Shown here: positions 1 through 12,200 of the stretch, piece by piece
Numbering within the stretch: the stretch's first letter is position 1
How the letters are laid out: every line of letters begins with the position of its first letter
NCBI GenBank assembly: GCA_947561585.1
Contig: CANNZV010000431.1
Span: 469,253-533,252 of the forward strand
Source: Caprella mutica
Lineage: Eukaryota > Arthropoda > Malacostraca > Amphipoda > Caprellidae
Direction of reading: 5' to 3'
Length of the DNA stretch: 64,000 bases
Made by a program: the position numbers and the translations under genes
Notes under the pieces: generated by a model
Told to the model about the DNA's origin: nothing
Database searches by the model: none
The model's input: only the letters and a program-made list of their open reading frames with translations

Positions 1-112
1 TATTCGTCCATTTTTCAGATTTCTAACTAGAAACACTGCAACTTTTTTTTTGCCGAAGATCAGTCAGCACTAACAACATTAACTAAGCTGATATCACACG
101 GTAGACCTTTAC

Positions 113-241
113 CTCAGCGTAGATGACAAGAAAGGGTGAACATCTCAACATTGCTACCCGTTGATTGGGTATCATCCAAAGGACACACGCCCACATCAGA
201 AGAACGAAAGTCAGCCAACTGTGGTAGGTGATGCTCCATGC
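113..241 (-). CDS. Piezo: Piezo exon 11 (last in window)
   Basis: 129 bases, 43 codons, phase 0 at both ends. It begins GCATGG after an AAAG acceptor and ends GCTGAG before a GTAAAG donor. It encodes AWSITYHSWLTFVLL, then WMIPNQR and SPFLVIYAE, the best conserved stretch of the gene in this window (two membrane helices and the loop between them). The next exon lies beyond the left edge; positions 1-112 are intron. Confidence 0.9.
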
Positions 242-3200
242 CTTTAACAATATCCAGGGATTAGAAATAATGCAGAAAAGGCAAATAGCAGATTGAACTA
301 ATTTTATACAAGTATACGTACATTATACGAGTACTATAATAATATAATCAAAATTCAATAAAATTCAGCAACATATAGTGAGCCTTCAGAATCTGTCTCT
401 CATTCTAAATATGTAAGAACTTTATAATATAATATTATCGTCATTATTCAGTTAACAACTTGAACCAAATCCAATAAGGAGTGAAAATACATTTATTTTA
501 AAGAGCATTTCACTAGTTACGAATATTTATACTATTGTGAAAACGTTATTTTTAACAGGCAATCCGATTTTTACACTAGTTCATAAAGTAGATTTTGTTT
601 GAATACTAACCATCATGACGATGTTAGTAGCAATGTATGAAGATCTGACCATCAGTTGGCAAATCGATAAAACCTGGGCTATGATTTTTTCCAACTGGTT
701 GTCCTCTTCCTCGTAATAATCTTCATTATCGTCATCATCTTCTTCGAAATGTGACCGACAAGTGTTAGTGCCGCTTTCGACATCATCGTCTACGTTGTTG
801 AAACTCGGAACTTGTAGTGAGTTTCGACCGAAATTCAAACCACGCGGAGTTCTAGTCTGTGAATAATATTAAAGTTGTTATATTTTTTAACAATTCACTA
901 GGGTTGACATTTCACTAACCATTGATACAACCTAATTGAATAGTGCAATGCAAGACTTGAATAATTTAGAATTTTGAAAAAATACTAAATATTGAAATAT
1001 ACTAAAGTAATTCACTTGTACAAGAAAAGAAAATAATATTCCACTTAGGATGAATTCAAACTGTGACATTTTTTCATAGAATGTACAATGATACATCTTC
1101 AATTAATAGAAATTATTAAATGGTTGACACTAAAAAAATTAGGAGCAAGTAAAGATGACGGACCAGGGTCCGTAAACTTTACTAGTTTAAATTATGGTCC
1201 GTTATGTTTACTAGGTTCATTTCTGGTCCGTTATCTTTATTGGTTGAATTATTAATATTTAACCAATAATTGGAATAAGAATATAAATTTGGAATCATAG
1301 ATACCACATTAAAGGATTTAGGCAGAATTTGTTTTTCCCCATTTTTCAAAATGGATCATGTTTTTTTTTATCAATCCTTTCAATTAATTAATAAAATATG
1401 CAAAATTAATGTATAATCATATATATTATCATTTAAAAGGTTGTATTTTTATAAGATACTAAAGCAAATATTTTTTTAAACTAAAAAATATTTTCTGGTC
1501 CGTTAACTTTACTAGCTTAATTTCTGGTCCGTTAACTTTACTTGGTCCGTTTCTGGTCCGTTATCTTTACTTGCTCCAAAATTTACTTAATAATACTAGA
1601 CTTTAATTCGTTTAATAATTTTGTCTTTTAAAAAAAATGTTTAATCATAGTTTACTAAAAGTAAAATTTTTATCATATAGACGAATATTAAATTTAATCT
1701 CCTCACCCTTCTCCTAAAAGAGGATGACGGTGACCAAGCGGCCATGGATCCATTGAGGTCCGAATGAGGTCTTGGTTCCAAAGTAGAGGCGTCAAAGGAC
1801 ACTTCACATGGAAGGATACTAGCCCTTCCATTGATGGCACTGGCAGCTCTGGACAGACTTCTAGAACCGCTATCCACTTTCAGACAACTCTCTCTCCTTT
1901 CGGTCCTACCTACCTCGTTGATCTGCATAAAAAGAAACAAAATTATATAGAAATTGAAATTACGAGATATTTCCTAGTCGGAAATTTCATAATCGACAGA
2001 TCATTTGTAATTGTCCATTGATATAAATATTGATCATATATTTATCGTATAAAATTCCATTATTTCAAACATTATCTTACATTTATTATAAATTACAAGT
2101 GGATTCTCGTCAATTGTCATATATTGTCGTAGACAGATGATCTTTTTATCATGGATTATAATCACTGATCAAAAGTCATTCATCGGAGATAGCAATTCTC
2201 AGACTGTTTATCTAACAGATGAGGAACTAACCTGAAGATCAGATTCAGGGGGGACGGGTGCTGGAGGCCTATCCAAAGGGGGTAGAAGATGTTGTCGAAT
2301 AGCAGTAGAAGCGGATCGCCTGTGTTTGGGTGGAGGAAGATGGCTGAAAGGGTTACTGTGATGGTAGGCACTTCGGTAAATAGTTCCGTACTGCTGAGAC
2401 AGTCTGTGTTTATTGTGACCATGCAAATGGCGATGGGCCACAACTCCGAATTCAGGTAAGGCTGATCGTCTCCTTTGTGAAAGAACGATGCTGGATTTCG
2501 GAGATTTGGGAATGGGGGCGGATGATGCGGACATGGCGGAACTCTTTCGGCGATATTTACCGCTTAAGAAGAGTGAATTTGGATTACCGACTGTGCTGGA
2601 AGAGGTGTTTCTTTTCCTGGATGACTTGGTACTACTTCTCTTGATGGATCTCCTCATGACAGTGTGTCTTCTGATCAGAGATTTCATACCAACACTCGCA
2701 CTGCCAGCTGACTGACGCTGCAAAACCTCTGCCTGTGTACGATAATGAAAAAGATATATTTTGTGATGCCCTGGATATATTTTGTAATGAAAATTCATTT
2801 TGATTTTAATTAAACATAATTTTAATGAAATAGATCGCCATGATATGAATAATTAAAATTATCTACTAATAAAAACGAAGTATAGTTGCTGTCGATGTGA
2901 TGAAAAAATAAATACATATAGTAAAACCGATGTATTATTGATAGTGTGCATTTTACACTCCTTGATATTATTACAGTAAATTATTGCTATAACTTTTATA
3001 ACCATTGAGAAAATTTCACAATTCCAAATATTCCACACACCACACAGTCAATTGATGCAATGACTTTATATCTTCAATGACTGTATACTGGTCTTTATAT
3101 CTCTAAAGTAATTCTTCCACAGTAGATTAGTTACTGCAGATGGGTAGAGTCTCTCGAGATTCACACCAAACACTTTATCACGTACACGTACAGCCCTCAA

Positions 3201-6200
3201 ATTGAAATATAAATAAAACTATAATAAAATATAAACCTCTGATAAAATATTATGGCAAATAAATTTTTATATAAAACTATAGCAAAAATTTATGATTACA
3301 TAAACTAAATTTTTTAAGTTAATTAGTAATCAAATCTTTGATTGCATCTTTAAAATAGTTGATAACATAGACGACATGTTAATGAAATATTAAATACCAG
3401 TAATGTAAATATTTAATATTCTTAAAATTAAGCAATAATACCAAATTCTTTGTCTCATTTTAAAATTATTTTGACATTTTAAGCAAGATATAGCAAATTT
3501 AATTGTGCTTTTGATCTTTATGGCAAACAATGGTCTTTGTTTCACATAATTGTTTGCAAAATAGAATGTTAAATTATAAATATCACCAATAGTTCATGTA
3601 CTTGTTTGTCCAAAACACACTAAGACGTGTTCTACATTTTCAACAATTTTGCACCAATATTGTTACAGTATTGCCATATTCTTACAAAATTGGCACAATA
3701 TTGTTACAACATTGCCAATATAGAAACAACATTGTAAATAGTGTTTTTTTTACAATATTGTTACCTGAGTATTTAATGCAGTTTATTATTTTGAGTTAGA
3801 GGAGTGTGTGTAGATGTGACAATTATATTTGCATTTTACATTCATTAAAATGAATAAGATGAATTTATCATATTTCCAACTTACCACTTTTCATATCAAT
3901 TATTTTTTAATCGTGTAAAAACTTAACAATAAATAATTATTCTAACTAAATGGTAATATAGATACACAAATTAACTAAATAATACTTATTTGTTTTCTAA
4001 ATCGTAGCATTGAAACCAAGTTGTGAGTCAGTGGCCAAAATAATATCACGTCTTGCGGGACGCTAAAATCCTTATTTTTGGGTCACGTGACTGGCAATCT
4101 AGCGTCAGTTTAAGGGAGAAATGATATAATTGAAGCAAAATTTAATGGAGAAATGATATAACTGAAACAAAATAAGGTTTTACATAGTCTTCCTTAGCGT
4201 CCTGCAATCGCTGCAATACTTCCTCTCCCTAGAGTAGTTTATCAAAACTCTATGATTGAATTCAACTTTGACGTCACAATATAAATTCAAGATGGCGCTA
4301 GATAGTAACTTGAAGTAACTTTCCTTTTCTGTAAACTGTATTTAGAGTAACACACTGAAGATACATGCTACTTAGTTACTAAATAGCACTCTCATGCTTC
4401 AGTACTTAGTAACTAAATACTACATGCTACTTAGTTACTAAATACTACATGCTACTTAGTTACTAAAAAGCACATGCTACTTAGTTACTAAATACTACAT
4501 GCTACTTAGTTACTAAATAGCACATGCTACTTAGTTACTAAATACCACATGCTACTTAGTTACTAAATACCACATGCTACTTAGTTACTAAATACTACAT
4601 GCTACTTAGTTACTAAATACCACATGCTACTTAGTTACTAAATACTACATGTTACTTAGTTACTAAATACTACATGCTACTTAGTTACTAAATACTACAT
4701 GTTACTTAGTTACTAAATACTACATGCTACTTAGTTACTAAATACCACATGCTACTTAGTTACTAAATACCACATGCTACTTAGTTACTAAATACTACAT
4801 GCTACTTAGTTACTAAATACTACATGCTACTTAGTTACTAAATACTACATGCTACTTAGTTACTAAATACCACATGCTACTTAGTTACTAAATACTACAT
4901 GTTACTTAGTTACTAAATACTACATGCTACTTAGTTACTAAATACTACATGTTACTTAGTTACTAAATACTACATGCTACTTAGTTACTAAATACCACAT
5001 GCTACTTAGTTACTAAATACCACATGCTACTTAGTTACTAAATACTACATGCTACTTAGTTACTAAATACTACATGCTACTTAGTTACTAAATACCACAT
5101 GCTACTTAGTTACTAAATACTACATGCTACTTAGTTACTAAATACTACATGCTACTTAGTTACTAAATACCACATGCTACTTAGTTACTAAATACCACAT
5201 GCTACTTAGTTACTAAATACTACATGCTACTTAGTTACTAAATACTACATGCTACTTAGTTACTAAATACTACATGCTACTTAGTTACTAAATACTACAT
5301 GCTACTTAGTTACTAAATACTACATGCTACTTAGTTACTAAATACCACATGCTACTTAGTTACTAAATACCACATGCTACTTAGTTACTAAATACTACAT
5401 GTTACTTAGTTACTAAATACTACATGCTACTTAGTTACTAAATACTACATGTTACTTAGTTACTAAATAGCACTCTCATGCTTCAGTACTTAGTAACTAA
5501 ATACTACATGCTACTTAGTTACTAAATACTACATGCTACTTAGTTACTAAATACTACATGCTACTTAGTTACTAAATACCACATGCTACTTAGTTACTAA
5601 ATACCACATGCTACTTAGTTACTAAATACCACATGCTACTTAGTTACTAAATACCACATGCTACTTAGTTACTAAATACTACATGTTACTTAGTTACTAA
5701 ATACCACATGCTACTTAGTTACTAAATACCACATGCTACTTAGTTACTAAATAGCACTCTCATGCCTCAGTATCCATTACAATTACCCACGTTACCTCAT
5801 TACTTTCTGTACCTCTTTATGGTGATATGATGTATGTTTGCTATGCATGCTATTACCTGCCTTATCCTTATTATGCGATATATGTTGAGAATATGACTTA
5901 GCATGCTCTACCTGGTATAGGTATTCTCTACTTTATGTTATTTGAATTGTAATGAGAAGGCGTTTGCATAATTTATGTTATTATATTCTTTAATTGCTTA
6001 AAATTAAAATATTAAATGTTTTTCATTCTTATAAAAAACATTTCACGTTTTATACTAAATGAATTTTTTTTTCAAATAGATGAATATAATTTTCAGCTAA
6101 ATAAATTTTATTTTTATAAATAAACGTATTTCAATTATGCATTATATAAAAAATAAATGTATTTCAATTAAAATATTTCTTATTCAATATGTATACAGAA

Positions 6201-9200
6201 AAAGTGTATCTAATTTTAAATTGGTGTATTTCATCAACTACTCAAGATACAGTATTCTTTCAAGTACCTTTTTGTTTGTTGAACTCTTCTTCATCTTCCC
6301 CAACATATTTATTGGACAACAACCCCACAATAAAACAGATTTATTTCCATATTTTAACAGCATTCAAAAAAAGTTCCTTCTATCAAATATTGCCGATCTT
6401 GAGAAATATGATAGAGTAAAAAAAGAAGGCACAAATAAGTATTCTATCAAAGGGTCGTTCAGGTCACAAGAGGACAGTACGATATGAAAATAAAATCAAT
6501 TTCGTTCAGCAACTCTTTTTTGGAAAATAGAAATGTTTTTGTTATGAGAAATGGATTAATAAAATAGAAATAAAATAAATTCTAATCCCATCAGAAGAGC
6601 TTAATTGAATTAAAAAGTTTTACCTTTTCAGACAAGATGAACCTGGAGTGATAGTGTAGGAAGTAGTAGAGTAGAACCAGCACCACCGGGTTCAGGAACC
6701 TGTTCCACTCTGGTCTGGGTACATATGCTGCTCTAGGGTCACCATCACACTTAGTCACGTACAGGGCTTGAAGACCAAACGCCCTGGTTTGAAAAATGGG
6801 GTGGGTATTTTTTTGTGTTTATATATCTTACCTAGTTAGGGTAAGTTCTGTGTTATAGGATGGTTCCACATTTTCGATCATATAAGGGAAAAAACATATA
6901 ATAATTCAAATTGAATAAAACTATGATATAATAATTTTAATATGATTGAAATGAGGAACAGTCCCGATAATTAGCTCTTCACTGCACACTTCATTAACGA
7001 CAAATTATGGCTGTATTGACAAGAAATAAAAATGGAACAATTGAATATAAAATGTCAATATTTTCACGCACAATATTAACTGGACATCAAAATAATTCAA
7101 ATGCGAATATGCCTTATATATTTTTATAAATGATTTGCCTAAAATTCAATTTATATTTGTCATACAGTATGTCCACCAAAAAAGTACCCCCTATCATTGA
7201 ACATAAGTATTTATAATTTAATCATTACCCATATTATTATATATAAAATAGCCTATCGTCATTCGTCGGACATTCAAAAAAATCTAGTCGAAAATATACC
7301 GTAATAGACAATAACAGACTATCTAAATAAATAAATAATAAAATAAATAAATAAGTCTATAATAAATTTTCCAGCAGGCCAGTGCTTTCTGTCTGCAGAC
7401 AGTAATGACAGCAAAGGTTCCTACCAGTCTGTCTATTCTTAGCCTTCGGTATGAAAACACAATGTACAGAGGGAACTATTGGGCATTAGAGGAGTATTTG
7501 AAGGATTACTATTGTGAGTAAAGTACTCTGTACTATTGTAAATAAAATACTCTTTACTGTGTTTGTAAATAAAGTACTCTTTACTATTGTAAATGAAGTA
7601 CTCTTTACTGTGTTTGTAAATAAAGTACTCTTTACTATTTTGAGTAAAGTACTCTTTACTGTGTTAGTAAATAAAGTACTTTTTATTATGCTCGTAATTG
7701 AAGTACTCTTTCTTTGTTTATGAATAAAGTAGTATTTGCTATGTTTTCTTTACTTATATTAGTTAATTGATAACTTTCACTCTTTTATATAACTTTGATA
7801 CCTATATTCAACTGAATGCCTTTTAACTATCAACTAACGTATCACTATAATTACATTTCTGACACAAATACAGCAAGTACTTTTTGTAGCAGTACACACA
7901 TGGTTCAGAGCGAAGTATCTCACGCATACCCCCTTTATGTGCTTCTGTTAGCAACATCACTCTACATTAGTAGTCTGTGAACTGTGTAATTGGCTCTTAG
8001 ATACCATCACTGAATTAGGGCCTCTTATAGATGTTATAGAAATAAATAGCTCTCGGTGGTACTGTTAGAGTAGTTCAGAACTATCATTTCAATTGTTTTA
8101 GAAGGAATTATAAAGGAGGGTTGTTCGGTATGATAATTTTAATTGTTTTTTGTGACTTAAATTGAAAGGGTCTATTAATTACCACTAGAAGTACCAGTCA
8201 ATTTGACCGCATGTTAAGTTCCAAACACATAAACTACTATTGGTGGATGCTTGAAATTTGTTGAATTTTAATATAATGAGACACAGAATGATGGTGTTTT
8301 ATTAGATAGTATAGAATGGGCCTTACACGATTCACTGAGCATAAGGAAGATATAAGGAACCGCTTGAAAAGGTCCTGTTAACAGCATAAATTTATATAAG
8401 GGTTTGAATTAGTGTTAAGGTACGTTTTGCATACAGCGATTGTTGCGATCATCACTCAGAAATGATCGACCAGCAATAAGATTACATTGAATTAGTGCTC
8501 AGTGATAATTGCTCGTTGCAAAATGGCCCCATAAGATTACATTGTACTAGTGCTCAGCAATAATTGCTGAACGACTATTGCTGAGCAACAATCGCTGCAT
8601 GCAAAACGTACCTTTACTGCGTACAATTTTTTTTCAATAAAATAATACCCTAATATCATTTTCTCACCTAGGAGCAGAATATGTCTCGGGTATTCCTTCC
8701 TGTACCCACTGCGCTTGGTAGATGTACAGCAGTACGATGTGGAACCCAGAAACTACAGTCAGCACCCTCGTCACGTGACTTACAATGAGAAAATTAACTT
8801 AGGTATATAGGGTTAGTTCCTAGTCATCAGACGACTTCACATTTTCGATCGTGTAAGTAATAAGTATATAAGGATTATTATTTAATTTATATTTTAATTG
8901 GTATCCATGATACTTGCAGGTATTACGGATACTAATTGAAATAAAAGTTTAATAATTATTGTATACTTTTCTCTCACATGATTGAAAATGTGGAGTCTTC
9001 CGGTAACTCGAGATATAAACTAATAAAATTAAAATAGAGATTAATTAAATGCTTGGTAAATAGTTCAATTTTTAATGTTAGAAAACTATTTAAAATAACT
9101 TGTTCAAATAAATAAATTATCATCATTTTATTAATCTGAAAGACACGGGTGATACTTTAAATTGTATCCCACAAAGAAAGTTACGGTAGGAAGGTTGAGT

Positions 9201-12200
9201 TGGAATCTTCTATGGCCCAACCATAGTTTTTTTGTTGAAAATTCCGTTTTTCACAACACTTCATCTTCGTAACGTTGTAATACTCGGACACTCACAGTTA
9301 TTGAAAAGTGGGCATTACCATAGGTTTCTCGATAAGTCAATTTTTAAAGTTCTAAAGGTAATACTAATTCATATGTCAACACCCACTTCCCGAGTACTAT
9401 AACTATTCGAATACTGCAATATTTCCTTTTTTTGACGAAGTGAAAGATTTCCCTTTTGAGTGAATGTTCTCACCCGAATCGTTTCCCGAGGGAATTATTG
9501 AGACTCCAGTAGGTGGCTACGTAGAGGAACACAGAGAAGTAGGAGGCAGAGGTGAGGGATGGGGCCAGCACTCCTGCAAACCCTATCAGAACCACTGCGA
9601 TGGGATTGCCTAGAGAGAGGGGTGGTTACTATTCATTGGTCCGACACCTTATTGATCAACTAGTTTTGTATTTTAATTATGATATAGCATAAAATATGTT
9701 TATAAAATGAGGCATGTCGTCCCTCGAGGCCCTAGCCAGGTCATTTGAAAATCATGAAGTGTTCAGTACAACAAACTAGCGGATACAACAAACTACGTTA
9801 CGTTTTCATATAAAAAATATAAGAGAGTTGGGATATTGGGAAGTACCCGAGGAAAGTAACATGCTGAATTGATGAATACCGAATACAGTGTCACTTAGGT
9901 AAGTACAGATATCCCGGGTAAGAAGTATTTTTTCCTGGGATATTCCCTTACTATCCCAGGAATAAATCCGTTTTCCTGGGATAGGGTATGTCTATAGAGT
10001 TACCCGACGATTTCAAGTTTTCGATCATGAAAAAAAATTATACCTAATAAATATTATTTAACTTTTATTTCAATTGGTATCAGTGATAGCCAATTGAAGT
10101 TTTTAGTCAAATAATAATTGATATTTTCTTAATTTTATGATCGAAGACGTCGAACCATCCGATAGCTCAGAACTTCCTTACCTAATTATAAACATATTGT
10201 TTTTCATCGGTTTTTAATCAGCGATTATAATAGATGATGATTATTATTCTAGATGATCATAATAGATACAATATCAAATCAAAATTTATCTTCGATAAAA
10301 TGAAGTTTATGACATTCCTGACATAATTATCGACGATAATGTCAGAAATTATGATATTTTACAAAGTTATAAGATAAATATTTATTTTTGTTGACTGTAA
10401 TAGTGACTAAAATTTCTAAAAATCGTTGATATTAAATCACCAAATTGGAACCACTCACCAACTGACAGCATTAGTTTCAGCAAGAAGTTCCTATAGGGTG
10501 GCATGGTAGATGCTGTTGGTGATCGGGACGTTAGGTTGATCACTGTTGGTTGCAAGGCTTCGTGTGCTGCCACTAGTTTCTTGATGACGATGAAACAAGT
10601 GGGGCCGATCACTAGAAGAAGACATTCAGGCAGCAGCCATCTTGTTCCATCTTCCTCTGATATTGCATCTAGTCTCACCAAGCCAATGTGACGCAAAATA
10701 GTCTCATTTGCGCTACCTGAAAAGTGAAGTAAAAATGTCTCAAAAAGCCCAAACGTGTTTGAAGAAGTCTAAGTTTGCGTTTGTATATTATCATCCATAC
10801 TCACAAGGCTGAAGGAAGAATCCGTAAGGCGGAATAGACAGCAAAACAATTTGGAAGATGAGAGTCATGAGGAAGTTGAAAACACCGAGCATGGCGAAAC
10901 CTTTCAAGTACCAACCCGTGTGTCCTGAAAATAAACATTAAAAAGGTTGTATTTTTATAATTGATTGTAATTTTATAATTGCCCTTTCATGCTCTAATAA
11001 ATATTCTACTAAATCAGCTATGGAACAACCGAAAATGCACTGGAATTGTGAAAATCAAAGATTCGTACAGTTTAGAAACGTTCAACTATTTGAATTAGAA
11101 GAGATTTTTAGTTTGTGTTTTATAGGTAATGAATAAATTATTAAGACACTATATTTATTTTCTCATAAGTAAAGAATTAGTAGCTTATAGATAAGTAATT
11201 AAAAGCTTTTATAACTTATAGATAAATAATGAAAATATTTTTTTAAACTTATATATGTAAATAGATTAAAAATTAGAAACTTTCATAGCTTATACATAGA
11301 TGAAGAATCAGTAGCTTTTCTCGGCAGCAATTATTGACTTTAATTTACCGGAATACGCCAGATTTAACCCTTTCGGTCCCAATGGGTCATATTTGTCCCA
11401 TGATATTCTCACACAATGAAGACAGTTTCTTCCATTGAAATGGCTTGGGATGATAAAATCAGGTTTACAGTATATGTTTTGATAGACCACATCTTTGTGC
11501 TTTTAATGAATTTGATTAATTTAGTTGTCTGCAGTGTATAAAATAACAAGAAAATAAAAGCTTATGCCATTGAGTCAGAAGTTCATGAATATCATAACAA
11601 ATATAAAGGTATGTGAAAAAAATAGTATTAAATATTTATTGTGCAAAAATCAGAGCGAAAGGGTTTACTCGGGTTCAGTTCAATGATGAAGAAGTTACAC
11701 TAAAGATAATAAATAATTAATAAGACCAATGAGGGTAATATTCATTACTGGACAGTTCCACAAATTCGCCCATATAAAAAAATAATAATTATATTGGTCA
11801 CGGTATCTAATTATTGTAAGAGTTAAGTAATATATACTTTTTTTATGCGTTCGAAGATGCCTAACCGTCCGATATCTCGTAACATACCCTACCTCTTACC
11901 TCTCATAGTTATTTCGTTTGGTGCTTTTAGAAGTGGGTTGATGAGTAGAAGTATGAGGTAGAAGAAAGAGGTGAGACTGAAGCGCATGGCCGTGCCTGAG
12001 AGATGGGAGAGAACAATATTATAAATACATTACGGGAGAAATATTGGCAGAATCTATATAATTGTTATGCTCTTAATTCATTTGTACTGTTTTAACTTGA
12101 ATTGCCCAGGAAAGTTCTTAGAAATTATATAAGGGCTTGAAATCGTATGGAAAAATATTATTAAGAACTACATAATGGGAAGAATATTATCAAAAGTACA

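Noticed and set aside
1..112. Possible further Piezo exon at the left edge
   Set aside because: After the donor at 111-112 I find no in-frame acceptor-bounded stretch resembling the next conserved segment; the next exon is presumably outside.
2208..2443. Alternative minus-frame ORF of 87 codons over Piezo exon 8
   Set aside because: Out of frame with the phase-matched exon; a shadow frame.
4361..5755. Possible CRISPR-like array
   Set aside because: Repeats are contiguous with no unique spacers, and the DNA is clearly eukaryotic; the same applies to the other arrays.
6137..6487. 116-codon plus-strand ORF
   Set aside because: AT-rich chance frame within a Piezo intron, with no recognisable domain and an overlapping 76-codon frame of equal quality.
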